Positions 23,300 to 36,400 of a stretch of 64,000 nucleotides of DNA are shown here, piece by piece (position 1 is the stretch's first letter; every line of letters begins with the position of its first letter). The notes under the pieces are model-generated. The model was not told the DNA's origin, made no database searches, and saw only the letters and a list, made by a program, of their open reading frames with translations. The DNA comes from Plantago major. Taxonomy: Eukaryota > Streptophyta > Magnoliopsida > Lamiales > Plantaginaceae. The stretch covers positions 7,318,524 to 7,382,523 of the forward strand of contig CM048844.1 of assembly GCA_026545765.1 (NCBI GenBank). The letters run 5' to 3'. The position numbers and the translations under genes were made by a program.

Positions 23300-23955
23300 C
23301 GTGGCTCTTAGCAAAATTAATGAAAAGCTAGTGGTAGAAGTTATGTAGCTGATAAGCTAGTTGATTAGGGAGCTGATTAACTAGCTGAGAAGCTAGCTGA
23401 TTTTAAATGTAGGTGTTTAGCAAATTAGCTGATAAGCTAGCTGGTATTTTGTAAAATGACATAAAGGGCATTACTCTTATTTTTTATTTTCTTTAACCTT
23501 TCTCATCGTATGATTAGTCTATAGTTTTTTAAATAATAGTACATCACATTTTGTCCAATTATTTTAATATATATTCAATGTACTTTACATCGCCACTTTA
23601 ATAACATCATCAAAATTATCAGAAGTTGAAAGAAATATTCGTTGAGCATTTTAACTTAGTAATGAAAAAAATCAGTAATTGATGTGTACTACATGTATAC
23701 ATTTTAAAAAGATACGGATGTATTAATCATTATGCTAGTTGCAAACAAGTACACAAAATATATAACAAAGGATCCAACAATATAAAATATAAGTCGAGAA
23801 TAATAAATAATAGAAACGGGTAGTTTTTCCTTCTTTTTTTTTCTAATTTAGGTCAGGGATATTTTCGGAATGAAAAATATAAGAAGGAGTTTTTTTTTTA
23901 AGAAAAAGCTAACTTGGGTAGCTTCTTAACCAATTGACGATTTAAGTCATGCGTT
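23300..23955. mobile_element. hAT-like MITE with agctgataagctag subterminal words
   Basis: 23318-23450 repeats agctgat, aagctag and gctgattagc many times, and 23895-23930 has complementary words (aaaagctaac, gtagcttctt). Dense short palindromic words near both ends are typical of hAT-type miniature elements. Exact termini and an 8-bp duplication were not resolved. Confidence 0.4.
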
Positions 23956-24078
23956 CACGTAAACAAACTTTTATTAGTCAAAGGTAAAAAAAGTTGGAAA
24001 TTTGAAAAGTATCGGAGCTTGCATACATTGAGCCATTTCACACTTGTTTTTGGCATAGGAGTTGCAGAAGAACTCGGA

Positions 24079-24639
24079 TAAACGCCATAAAACACCCCTC
24101 AACTATCGTTTATAGGCATGGATCCCCTCAATTTATCTCATTTACACCAAATCCCTCACTTTATATTAGACCCAACGTGAAATCCCCTCCCCATCCAAAC
24201 TAACGTATCGTATACTATGTGTGGATTTCGTGAGACTAATTTAGATCTTAGAGTATTTGTTGCAGTGAGTGACTAAAATAACCCCACTTGAAAACTTAAA
24301 ACTACATTCTTTCTCACTTTAGATCGATCATTCTTCATGTTCGTATTTTTTAAAAATTTCTTTCTTCTTCTGTAAACTTTGATATCTTAGTGCTATCGAA
24401 GTCAGATAAACTTGACGGAAAAAAAAAGAAGCAAGCTTCCATTTCGTTGCTCTCTAATTGTTGTGAGCAGTTAAGAATCAAAGAAATGCAACAAAAATGT
24501 AACGAAGAAATCACAACCTTATTGTTATAGAAGAATCAATGAACCAGCTGGAGCTATAAGTCAACATCATAAGTTTGGTTGGAGTGAGAAGCTTGTCGAA
24601 ATTAATGATAGTTGAAGGGGTGTTTTAAGCTTTTTACCC
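24079..24639. mobile_element. Inverted-terminal-repeat element, ~560 bp
   Basis: The left end runs taaacgccataaaacacccc then tcaactatcgtt. The complement of the right end runs gtaaaaagcttaaaacacc then ccttcaactatcatt. These are ~33-bp imperfect inverted repeats. There is no coding sequence inside. It lies upstream of TON1; superfamily not determined. Confidence 0.6.
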
Positions 24640-25189
24640 AGGAAAACTCTCACGGGAGGCAATTTAGCTCTAAACCCATAAATTATAATTCGCTTTAATT
24701 AAAAGGTAAATAATTACTCGTTTATCGGTGTAAACAAAACAGTGGCGAATAAATAACATTTTAACCTAATTTTGAATTCGATGCAGGGCGGGAAGCCCAC
24801 ATGATAATTTCCTTGCCGGAATCTTCGCCGGAGTATCATGTTAGGTTAGAGTTCTTCGTAACTTAATTACTATATAAAAAATGACAATGAATAAATTATA
24901 TACCAAATCGACAATGTGAAAAACATACAACATCAATCAAATTCCAATCAAATTATTGATTGTGTCAACCTTATGTCCCCGACCCAACCTACCTAGCGGA
25001 CGAACATGTCCGATTTTACCCTTTAAGTCCACATATCGCGATTGGGAGACAAGTGCGTTTTATGTTTCTCACACCCTTCTGTAGAAAGCACTCAAACTAG
25101 GATTTATCTAACCGAGTGCTCAATTGGTTTGGGCTAGTGAGGACCTGAAAATCAAATCAATTCAATTCATCACAGCAAGAAGAAAAAAA

Positions 25190-28100
25190 ATGGACGATTA
25201 TACTAGAGAAATGATGGATTTGAAGACTCTCGTCACTCGCACGCTCGAGAAAAAAGGAGTTCTTGCCAAGATCCGTGTTAGTTTGCATCCACTTTCCCTT
25301 TTCTTCCGTTTCTGCAAATTATCCAGGATGTATGCTTTGTCTATGGGTTTATCTATGTGTATTCGGGTTTTATGTTATGTTTAGTGTAGATCGGTTGATT
25401 TGAGGTTTGAAGTGTTCATTTTCAGTGATTCAAAAGCTAGGTTTTTTCATCTTATTTTAAAATCTTTGTTTTAGCTGAGTATAAGCTTGTTAGGTTGTTA
25501 CGAAACTCGTCATAGGCTGCGGATTTGGATTTGGGAATTTAGAATAGGGATTAATGAACTCTTTCTTGGATTTTATAAATTTGATTTTTATTTGAGCTGA
25601 AGCTAGACTAGTGGTCCATCTCGTACTTAATCGAACCGATATGTATGGGTATTTACCTAATTTTATTGAAATGTCATTATGTAAGAGTATCCTACTTAAT
25701 CGAACCGTTATGTACTGGTATTTACCTAATGTTATTGAAATGCCATTACGTAAAGAGAATTCTAGCTAAGTTCTATACAGATGCAAGAATAGTGTTGCAA
25801 ATTATCTTAAGCTTCTGCAATTATTAGGCTGAAAGTCTTATCTTGGTTGTTAGGCTGAACTAAGGGCGAGTGTGTTTGAAGCGATTGAAGAGGAGGATAA
25901 AGTGGTGGAGAAAGAAGATGGACTGCCACCTGCCCTTTTGGGTAGCTGCAATGAACGGGCAAAGCAACTTCACAACTCACCTTCAGGTACTTAAGATCCA
26001 GTGCTTATGCTCTCACTTTATCTATCTATCTGTGTATTAAATTTTAACACCGTGGTCATAGTATTTCAATGTTCCATCTGGGTTAGTCTGGAACTGGGAA
26101 GTGGGAACACTTCACCTGGTCTTTCAAGTGTCTAAGAAGAGTATTCTGTTTGCTGGTATTATGTCACTAGTTAGCAAATTAGACAAAGTTGTGCCAGCCT
26201 CAAGATATGCAGAAGGATCTTCTACACGTAGAACATTTGTTTGGTCAAATTCTTTCTGAACATTGTGGATAGAAGTTGAACAACATAAAATTTATTCAGG
26301 GTTATTGTTTAACAAGCATAGTTAGAGCTTCTAGGAAAGTCCAAGTCTTATGTTCATATGTTGTATAGTATGCCTTTCACCTCATATCTCTGTCTTCATG
26401 TTTGATGTGTCATTGCAGGAAGGCTTCTGAGTGCATTGATATGTGAATATTTGGATTGGGCCCAACTAAATCACACAATGAAAGTTTACTTGCCAGAGTG
26501 TAATATGGTATTCTTGGCATTACTAGTCTCTTGTTTTCTTACTTATTCGCCAGCCTTATATGTGATGTGCGTTTTTTGGTGTTATCTTTTTGGTTCAGCC
26601 AAAGGATTCCTGGAAATCTGAGTTAAAAGAGTTCAGCAACAAGAATGGATATGATATAAATAGGAATGGAGATAGTGGGCCTTTGCTTCTGGATGTGCTT
26701 GAGGGGTTCTTGAAGTATGAGGTAAGATGAATTCTTGTTTTGTGTGTTATGCTCCAAATTTGGTCGACGTGTCTCTTACGATTGTTCATTTATAAACCTA
26801 TCTGATCTTTTACTTTCAGGCAGTAATAAAAATTTACTAAGGAGAATGAATACTTCCATAGAAGGGGACATATTACTGCTTAATAATGTTAATGTCTTTG
26901 TGTGCTTGATGCATGACATTTACTTGTCTAGAGTCAGCTTTTTCATGGCGACTGCATTTCTGGAAACATTTTAGAACATTAGTTTACTATGATATGCTTT
27001 ATTGTCCAACTACACATGTATTTCGATGCTTCTGATCCTCACAAAGTGTCAGTTCTCTTCCGTATTAACGAGATTATTTTGCAGAACTTATCTTCAGGAA
27101 GAGGTAACAATAGGAGACTGGCCAATCCAGAAGTGGAATCCCTACCCAACATGGACGTTCGAAACGCAAGGAGACCTAATACATCGTCAGTTGCTGGGGG
27201 TTTGCCTCCGCTAGGACGGTTAGTGATCTATAAATGTTCCCTTACACTACTTATGCAGTTATACTTTTCATTAACCTCCATTGACAATTTTTATAAACTT
27301 ATAATTCTTGTAATTATCTTTGCAGGCCTCTTCCATCTTCTCTACCATCTGGTGAGTAGTTAAAACTGATTTTTTAAATGAAGAACATTATATTGTTTGC
27401 TAATTTATCCTGTTCTCAGACAGAAGGGCAGGCTCATCTACGTCTGGCTACAGGAAAGATGAGTACAACTGGAGATACGACAATGATGAAGTTTCAGAAG
27501 ATGTAGTCCGGGCTTCAGCTACTTTGGAAAATTTGCAATTGGATCGGAAAGCTCGGCATCTGACCACTTCATGGAGGTTGGTCCCTTCTATTTTTGTGGA
27601 AACTTCAAAATTGGTTCTTTACAAATAATTGACATGCATGCCAGCCACGTCCATAGTCCATGTAATTTATCACTGTATAAGGTGTCTGAGCTAATTTGGA
27701 TCTGGAGCATGAATTATGGAGAAATAAAATAGATGAGAGAACTGACAACATATGAGCTAATTTGGATCTGGAGCTTGAATTATGGAGAAATAAAATAGAT
27801 GAGAGAACTGACAACATAAATGGAGCTGTGAAAATTTTGAGCGAGAGCACAATGTTTTTCTGCACAAGAATAAAAGGAAATCCTATGTTTATGTGACTGA
27901 TTCAATTCGATGAAATGTACAACATAACTTGGATTTTGATTGGTTTTGGTGCCTAACTATCCTTTACTTGATGAACTTGGTTCACATTAATGGGTTGGTG
28001 TTTTTGAGTTAAACCGAAATGCGGACCTTAAGAATTAAAAGACTGTCACAGTATGGAGACATCATACTCGACCTAAGGGCAATCTTCATGGGAGAGAATG

Positions 28101-28535
28101 TACTAATTACCCTGCTTAGGCCCGCATCTGATATAGGGGTATGATTTATCATACCAAATACATAAAGGTTTTGACCAAAAATACAAGTTCCTACACGTAA
28201 TAGTGTCTAATCCTTGAAGGCGCTGTGTTGTAATAACCAAGTGGCAGTCTTAACAAACACTGCCATCTAATTCTCACAATAGCATCTCAACCGAACTCAC
28301 TTGATGATTCCTATATCGGGATTACACAACCGTATAGTTTTTCCTGGTGGAAGTCTTTTTATATTGTTGATCATCAAGTTGAGGCCTTCCTTTCATATGC
28401 ATGAGTTTGCGTAAAACGACATGCTATATGCATCTTCTCGTCCTTGAGATTAAATTCTAACACATTTTCTGATAAATTTTTTGCAGGCATGCTGGTGATG
28501 AAGATTCTGAGGATAGCAGGGGAGACCACATGTAG
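25190..28535 (+). CDS. TON1: TONNEAU1, microtubule preprophase-band protein
   Basis: TON1 is related to human FOP/FGFR1OP and acts at the cell cortex with TRM proteins and the TON2 PP2A regulator to organise cortical microtubules and the preprophase band (known for the family). Exons are 25190-25276, 25854-25986, 26419-26507, 26599-26721, 27085-27218, 27326-27351, 27420-27576 and 28487-28535, all GT-AG, giving 265 residues. The start MDDYTREMMDLKTLVTRTLE and the segment PPALLGSCNERAKQLH are diagnostic. A LisH-type dimerisation segment lies at about residues 73-103 (GRLLSALICEYLDWAQLNH). The C-terminal third is Ser/Arg/Gly-rich and ends DSEDSRGDHM. A purine-rich leader precedes the ATG, which is preceded by agaaaaaaa. 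Intron 7 carries a 66-bp tandem duplication. Confidence 0.96.
27688..27819. repeat. 66-bp tandem duplication in TON1 intron 7
   Basis: Two head-to-tail copies begin gagctaatttggatctggag at 27688 and 27754 and differ at very few positions. The copy is fresh and noncoding. Confidence 0.9.
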
Positions 28536-29131
28536 CAAACTGACTCTGACATTGAGTGGATATTTATCGTAATCCATCGCCTTTTTTGCAACTTCCATGC
28601 TATGGCGTCTGTTTTATGTGTGTTCAGTATGTGCTCGTGTATTTAGGATTTATTGATTCTTGTAACCTTCCTTCTGCTTCGTTTTTACTCTCATTTCTTC
28701 TTATCACCCCCCGATTGCTGTTTTACCTTCCCAATTACATGAAATATTGGTACGAGGAGAAAGTTGTAGTTAGGTGTAACGGTGAGTCTTATCTGATGAG
28801 AGAAATTTGTAGTTAGTTGCTTATAACACCATATACTTGGCACATTGTTCATGTAATGTAATTTTGTGAATTAGCAGATGTTTGTGATGTTAGAAAGTTG
28901 ATCTCGTGCACGTAGGATGCATCGATCTGTGTTGTCTGTTCTTTCAGTCTTCATCATGTCATTTGGCTTTATAGTTTGGTTGTCGGTTCATACTTTATAC
29001 CGTTGCTATGCAAATTATGAATGCGATAGGCTTCTACATAAGAGAACCTTACGCAGGGAAAAGTCTAAAAAAGGTACTTTACAATGTGCACCGACCATTT
29101 TGGTACCTGTCTAAATTTTTAAAATAAAAAA
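28536..29131. other. TON1 3' UTR and downstream DNA
   Basis: The stretch after the TON1 stop includes its 3' UTR and about 300 bp of unremarkable sequence up to the facing-repeat locus. No gene is seen. Confidence 0.4.
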
Positions 29132-30232
29132 TAGGAATAATTACAAATTAGTGTAACTTTAAAAGACTTCTTACACTTTATTATACATAAAAAAAAAAAA
29201 ACCTTCCTACAAATTGTTGATAAACTTCCTACAAATTAGTGATTTTATTATTTTTAGTAAATTTGAAATTAATATACCATTATTAATAAAATCAATTCCT
29301 TATTTATACTAGGAAATTAAATCAAAACACTAATTCAAAATACATCATCATCAACACGTTTACACGCCAGACGCCAGTTGCAACAAAACAAAAAGGCATA
29401 TGTTAATTGATACGAGCATTTGCTAATTGATACAAGCATCATCATTACAATAATCAACCTTCTAGCTTCCTACATCCTCCATTATCAAATTTTTTTCTCG
29501 TGTTTTCATATTGACATCGTACCTCCTTAACTTAAACTCTAGCTATTGTATGTTCAATTAGTGGGTTGCATTGAGTTATTTTTGTTTTTCGTCATTCCAA
29601 TTTGGATGCTTTCTTAATGAGATGCTTGGTTCTTGTTATGACTACTGAAGAATGATGCTTGGTATTTTGATGTATCAATGGTGCCTGTGTAACTAATATG
29701 ATGCTTGTTTCGTTTTAGATGCTTGTATTATATGGTGCTTGTAATTTGATGCTAAATGATGCTTGTAATACTAATATAATGCTTGTTTCATATTGAATGT
29801 TTGTATTATATGATGCTTGTAATGTAATGTTAAATGATGTCTGCAGTACTAATATGATGCTTGTTTCGTATTGGATGATGCATGTAATATAATGTTAAAT
29901 GATGCTTGAAATACTAATATAATGCTTGTTTTTGTATTGGATGATGCTTGTAATATAATGCTAAATGATGTTTGCAATTAAATGCTGATAAATGAGGACG
30001 ATCGTTTATTTTCATGGTGCTTGGCTAATCTTATAAAACCAAATTTAAACAGATTCTAATAGATGATTAGTAGCTTGAAGATTAATTTTGATTATTATTA
30101 TATATACTATATTTAGTATTTAGTTAGAGGGTATCTTCGGAATTAGATATATAGACACTAAATTGTAGTAAAGATATTATGTATCACTAATTAGTATGAA
30201 AGATTTGGGGATGACACCAATTTGTAATTGTA
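29132..30232 (+). repeat. Left arm of the facing-repeat locus
   Basis: The arm includes, at about 29630-29965, a run of gatgcttgtaatataatgc-type units of roughly 20-45 bp. Its inner boundary is set where similarity to the right arm stops, near ccaatttgtaattgt. Confidence 0.7.
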
Positions 30233-31528
30233 CCTAAAAAAATATCAGTTATATTTGTTGTGTTAATGAATAAAAAATAAGCATGGTGAATCTTACCTTA
30301 CGCATCACATCTGCATTTACCAGTTCTAATTGTTGTGTTTTGATTACTTTTTCACATCTGTAAACATTAAACACCTATGACCAGTTATAATTTTAGGCCA
30401 TCTCCAGCCGTATTTCAAACAGAGTTGCAACACGATTTGGGACTTTGGCTCAGACTCCAGCAGAGTCTGAGTCAGAGGTCCAGCGCTATTTCGCCTTTTG
30501 TTTTGTTTTGTCTTGTCTTTTTTTGGTTTTGATTTTCTTTTCTCTTTTTTTATTTATTTCTATTTCTTTCCACTTTTATCTTTTTTATTATTTTTTATTT
30601 TTCTTGTATTGTATAATTTTTATTTCATGTAATGTAAATTTTTTTCAATTTCAATTATTATTGAATATTTTCATACGATAATAATATATGTAGCAATAGA
30701 AATATACTTATACATTACTTCTAAAATTTAAAATACATATTATTTGAATTTAAAATCACACTTGTAGAAATAAAAATTGCATATGTTTAAAAACATAAAA
30801 ACGCACTTGAAAAATGTAAACTAGATTAATGTAACTTTTTATATAAAATCACACTAGTATTGTAGTTTTTTTAAGTAATGTAATTTTTATTTTCAAGTAA
30901 TATATTTAAAAAAAATTAATGTGATTTTGTTATAATTAATTAACGACATTTAAAATAAATTCAAGAATAAAGTTTAAAAGAAAATGAGAAAAGAAAATGA
31001 AATGAAAAATTAAGTTTGAAAGAAATGTGAAAAGAAAATAAATTTGAGACTCACTATTGTAGTATAGAATTGCATTAAATTCTGAACAGAAATGAGTGGA
31101 ATATCGACCAAGAATCACGCCAGTATATGTCCTTAAAATCAAAATTTTCAGGAGTCCAAAAATATCTCTAATACAGTACGTTTCAGGTCAACTATAGGTT
31201 GCACACTTGCACCGTTGTAGTGACACGTTGGACGTGGCTTACCCATAAGTTTTTTTTGGTACCGACATTCATTATAAAACCAATTGTTCTAACGGCAAGT
31301 ATTTAGTATTTACTATACTTCATTACTGGCACGATTATTTTGAACTTCTTTATCACAATGTATATTTTAGAATAAGATTGTTTCAGGGAAAACATGTTTA
31401 TCTCTGAAGATTGCTCCTCTGTTCCAACTCAACACTTTCAATTCCTTTCCCATTGTCCGTGATCGAATTCTTATACCTTAAACGAGAAATATTGCTCATA
31501 CTTTATTCACTATTTAACATAACTAAAA
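30233..31528. other. Core between the two facing repeats
   Basis: The core is AT-rich with pyrimidine runs. A patch at 30399-30480 begins ggccatctccagccgta and contains actccagcagagtctgagtc, which resembles the terminus of another small DNA element. No gene is seen. Confidence 0.4.
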
Positions 31529-32727
31529 ACAATTACAAATTGTTATCATCTCCAAATCTTCCTCACCAATTAATGATAATGATACATAATATCTTTACTA
31601 GTACAATTTAGTGTATATATATATAATTACAAAGATGCCATCTAACTAAATACTAAATGTAGTATATTTAATAATAAAAATTTAATCTTCAATCATCTAA
31701 TCATCTACTAGAATCTGTTTAGATTTGGTTTCGTAAGATTAGCCAAGCACCATCAAAATAAACAATCGCACTCATTTACCAGCATTTAATTACAAGCATC
31801 ATTTAGCATTATATCACAATCATCATTCAATACGAAACAAACATACTATTAGTACTGCAAGCATCATTTAGCATTACATACAAGCATCATATAATACAAG
31901 TATCCAATAAAAAATAAGCATCATATAAGACAAGTATCATATTAGTACTGTAAGCATCATTTAGCATTAAATTACAAGCATCCAAAACGAAACAAGCACC
32001 ATATTAGTACTACAAGCATCATTTAACATTACATTACAAGCATCAAATACGAAACAAACATCATATTAGTGTTGCAAGTATCATTTAGTATTATATTACA
32101 AAAATCAAATACGAAACAAGCATCATTTAATATTAAATTACAAGCATCATATAATGCAAGCATGCAAAACGAACCAAGCATCATATAATACAAGCATAAA
32201 AATCGAAACAAGCATCATATTAGTTACACAAGCACCATTGAACATCAAAGTATCAAGCATCATTCTTCAATACTTACAACAAACATCAAGCATCATATTA
32301 AGAAAGCATCCAATTTTGAATGATGAAAAACAAAAATAACTCAATGCAACCCACTAATTGGACATATCCCAATAGAATCATGATAATGGAAGATATAAGA
32401 AGCTAGAAAGTTGATTATTGTGATGATGATGCTTGTATCAATTAGCATATGCTTGTTTGTTTCAACTGGCGTGTGAATGTGTTAATAATTAATTGTATGT
32501 TTTGAATTAGTGTTTTGATTTAATTTTCTATATATAATCAATTGATTTTTTTCAATAATGGTGTATTTAATTTCAAATTTACTAAAAACAATAAAATCAC
32601 TAATTTGTAGTAGGAAGTTTATCACCAATTTGTAGGAAGGTTTTTTTATTTTTATTTTTTTTTTATTATGTATAACTAAAGTGTAACAAGTTTTTAAAAG
32701 TTACACTAATTTGTAAGTATTTCTTTA
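31529..32727 (-). repeat. Right arm of the facing-repeat locus
   Basis: This is the inverted partner of the left arm. 31780-32300 holds the complementary array, caagcatcatttagcatta-type units. It is somewhat longer than the left array, so copy number differs between arms. Confidence 0.7.
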
Positions 32728-33426
32728 AACTATTGTGATTAATATATAGTTCAGTTCTATAATCTGTGTCAAAATTGAAATTTGAGTCCTCGGTAAGCGA
32801 GTCAAGTATCTCATTACTCAAGTTTAGCTCATTAACAAAATAAGTTTTTTTTCGAGCTCGAGCTCAAGTCACAATAAGTAGGTTCGAGCTTCGAGCTCAA
32901 GTCACAATAAGTAAGTTCGAGCTTTAGTCGCCAAACTCGAGTCCGTTAACGAAAGATACATATAAATATAAAAAATATGTACTATATTTAACTGAGTATA
33001 ACCGACCTCGATAACAAATAGAGTACAGGTTCAAACTCCAACTAGAACGAGTTTGATCCGGGAGAAAGAGAATAGTAGGTCATTTCTCGAAAATAGTCGG
33101 AATGTGGGATGAGCATCTAGTAATTTCTCCACCGCTTTCACGTGTGTACCTTCCACGCCATTCTTCTTCTTGTTCCTCCAAATCAATGTCCCATTTACAG
33201 AGGTTTTCCATTTAAATCTTGAAATCCTGTAAAGTATAAACAATGACCTTTTCCATTTACTAGATTTTTCACTTCTCCCCTACCAAACCAAACCAAACCG
33301 TTCCACAAAACAGCAGCAACCCAAAAACCCACGTGCTTGCTTCTCTCTTTCACCTCTCCTCCTTCTGTCAACCAATTTCCCAAGAATAATTCATTTCCTC
33401 TCCTTCATCAAACAATCATCATTTCA
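32728..33426. other. Upstream region of the adenylate kinase gene
   Basis: It contains a 33-bp tandem duplication (cgagctcaagtcacaataag at 32859 and 32892) within a ctcgag-rich patch that recurs near 14.0 and 38.05 kb. The last ~150 bp are CT-rich and probably hold the 5' UTR. No other gene is seen. Confidence 0.45.
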
Positions 33427-36400
33427 ATGGCGGTGTTGAACCGCCTAATGTCACGGTACACGAATCCAATTCGAAATTTCTGCACCAAATCACAAACTGA
33501 CCTCACCCGATCTTCTTCAGCTCTTTCATCAGCAATTGACACCAATTCTTCTTCCAAGGGTAGAAATGTCCAGTGGGTTTTCCTCGGTTGCCCTGGAGTC
33601 GGCAAGGGTACCTACGCCACTCGCCTCTCCGCCCTTTTGGGCGTCCCTCATATCTCAACCGGTGATCTTGTTCGAAATGAGCTCTCTTCTAAGGGCCCTC
33701 TCTCTTCTCAGGTCACTTTTTCACTAATAATTGCTTGTTTCAGCTTCTCATTTATTGCTCTTGATGTTTTCGAATTATCGGCATTTTAAGATACTGTTCG
33801 ATGTGAAATTGTTCCTTATTTATCCTAATAATGTGGTAGAAAAATCGAGTCTTTCATGTTTAGAAGTTCATGAGTTCACTAAATGTGAGTAAATATCGTA
33901 TCGTTACGATCAAAGTGTTTGACACACTGGCCTAATTTATCCTTATGTGATAGAAAAATCAAGTCTTTCGTGTTTAGAAGATAATGGTGATTTAGTGAAG
34001 CCACAATTGTACTTGTGGAATGTATGTAGTGTGGGAGTGATTGGAGACATAGTATGTGTTTATTTACTATACTAAAAATTGCAATAGACGTCGCAATGAC
34101 GATGCGACTCTGCATTAGTGGCTACCTAGTTCCCAAATTGTTACTTCTTCTTCCCGTGTAAGCGGAAAGCTATATAGTGCTATCCATAATGAGGGCCCTT
34201 GCAGCTCAAGAACGACTGAGTTCCAAGACACGGATGCCTTTATGGTTTGTGAAATGATATGATGCTAATTGGTTATGCATATCGCCTCGGTTCGAATTTC
34301 TTCTTTGCCTTCACTGAATGAGATACGATGGGTTTTAGTGAGTCTATACATGTCTCTGCCTGGATGGAATATATTAGATTGAAGTATGTTAGTCATTTGG
34401 TTGATAGTTATTGGAAAGTGTTAATAGGATTGTGTTTGAAATGCAGGCTGCTTTGTTGATAACAGGCTTCTTGTTATATGTGCAATTTGGTATTGTTGTC
34501 AAGTGTTGGTTCATGTCTACTTCCTCATCTATGTGTTGATTTTGTCTTTACTTGTGCAGCTGGCAGAGATAGTTAACCAAGGGAAGTTAATTTCAGATGA
34601 GATTATTATAGATCTTCTTTCCAAGAGACTTGAAGATGCACATGATGAGGGCCAAACAGGATTTCTTCTTGATGGCTTTCCAAGAACTCTTAGACAAGCA
34701 GTGAGTAATTGCTTCACATATATGGTCTTTAATACTCGGGATCAGTGAAAGGACTAGGCCCGCTTACATTTTTTTTGGTCGATGGCCTGAAGCTAGAGTA
34801 TATCTTTTTAGGTATCTTCCTATCGATGTGTGTGCTACCTTGGTTTACATACCTTGTTTAGTGAAATTTCGCTCCGTAACTTGACACTTTTTGTAAGGGG
34901 AAAAAAAAAATCTATGATGAAAAGCATTCTTTTTGGAACCACTATAGATCTGCAAAAATTTCACCCTTATCATTCAGTTTACGGTCTTTTGGGGTTCTGC
35001 GTGATTGTTTTTATTAAATTATTCTATTGGGGAGAGGTGGTAAATTTTTATTTTTTTTGGGCTGGGCTGGTCTGGTCTTTGGTAGTTGCATCTCGTTCAA
35101 AGCTATGTAGCTAAATATTACCAGAGAATCTTTAAATATCCAGGTTGTTTGAGGACCTTTTTCCTTCGAGCAACTTCTCAATGTGTGAATTTAAAAGCAA
35201 CAACAAAAAGAAGTTGAGTTGAACTTTAAGGATCTTGTTAGACTGGTCAGCTTTGTATTATCATGAATGTGCTTCACCTAGCAGCTTAAAATTCTTAACA
35301 ATTGCCTATGGTGCTAAAGTAATGTCCTTATTAACATATTTATGTGCTAGATGTATGCTAGGACTGATAATGTAAATCTCCTCAATGTATGATTCAGTGG
35401 AATATGATATAGAAGCATTTCTATGCACAAAGTCTTATGCCAATTTATACCCTTGTTTCTCATGTTCATGTTTCAACTCTGTGTGGATGATTAGTGGACT
35501 TTGGATATCATGGTTTGGAAACTGAGTGATAGCTGTTATGGTATCTTAATTTTAACAGTTTCACCATGAAAACTCGCTTATATGCTACAGCTTACTCTTG
35601 GAGTGCCTCTTGGAATTATGACAATGATAACATGGGGTATAATAACTTGTAAAGCTGGCGTAATTGGGATGTGAAAATTTGATTTTCGTGTTCCATTTTT
35701 TCTCCTGTGCTTCAAGTCCTTTTTGTGTTTGGTGTTGTCTTAGGATTTTTAGTGTTATTAAATGCCGATTCTTGGAGGTCTATCAGCCTCAACTTGCACG
35801 ACTGGCTTGATTTGAGTTGGATTGAACTGAATTTACATTACAACTTAACATTTAAGTGTGGATTCTCTTAATAAAAACACGAGATCTCAAGTCAAGTTGC
35901 AGCTTTAAAGAAAGAGATGAAGCAACTTCTAAACCAGGGGGTAGCCTTGGGAATGTGTGGTAGAAATTTCCATTACATTTATGAAAGCCCAAGTCTTTTA
36001 ACTATGCTGTTTTCATATCTTACCTAGATCTCCTCGGCCTTTACGCTTTTAGGTAGATGATCACATGGAGTTCTGGCTTTATTAATTTTGGTTAATAATT
36101 ATCAGACTTTCTCTGCATTGAGATAGAATCAAGTAAGTGTAATTACATTTCTGTCTGCCTTCGGTAATGTAGGAAATTCTAGAAGGAGTAACAGATGTTG
36201 ATTTGGTTATCAACCTGAAACTTCGAGAGGAAGCCCTAATTGCAAAATGCCTCGGAAGAAGAATGTGCAGCCAGTGTGGAGGGAACTACAACATTGCCAG
36301 CATTGATATTAAGGGCGAAGATGGAAAACCAAGAATGTATATGCCTCCCCTTCTTCCTCCCCCGCATTGTGAATCGAAGTTAATTACTCGGCCTGATGAC

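Larger units (their letters stand above)
29132..32727. mobile_element. Facing-repeat (foldback-like) locus, 3.6 kb
   Basis: A left arm (about 29132-30232) and a right arm (about 31529-32727) are long inverted copies of each other around a ~1.3 kb core. Shared landmarks are ttacaaattagtgtaac, cttcctacaaatt, aatcaaaacactaattcaaaa, an array of gatgcttg words, and tttagtatttagttaga. Each arm itself has short inverted ends (aattacaaattagtgt outside, aattacaaattggtgt inside), so the locus may be two insertions of one ~1.1 kb element rather than a single foldback element. No transposase gene is present in the core. Confidence 0.75.

Noticed and set aside
29630..29965. Possible CRISPR-like array of gatgcttg units
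   Set aside because: The units are imperfect and contiguous with no unique spacers, and the DNA is plant nuclear; it is a minisatellite.
30445..30681. 78-codon frame of mostly Phe, Leu and Ile
   Set aside because: It arises from a pyrimidine-rich AT tract in the core of the facing-repeat locus.
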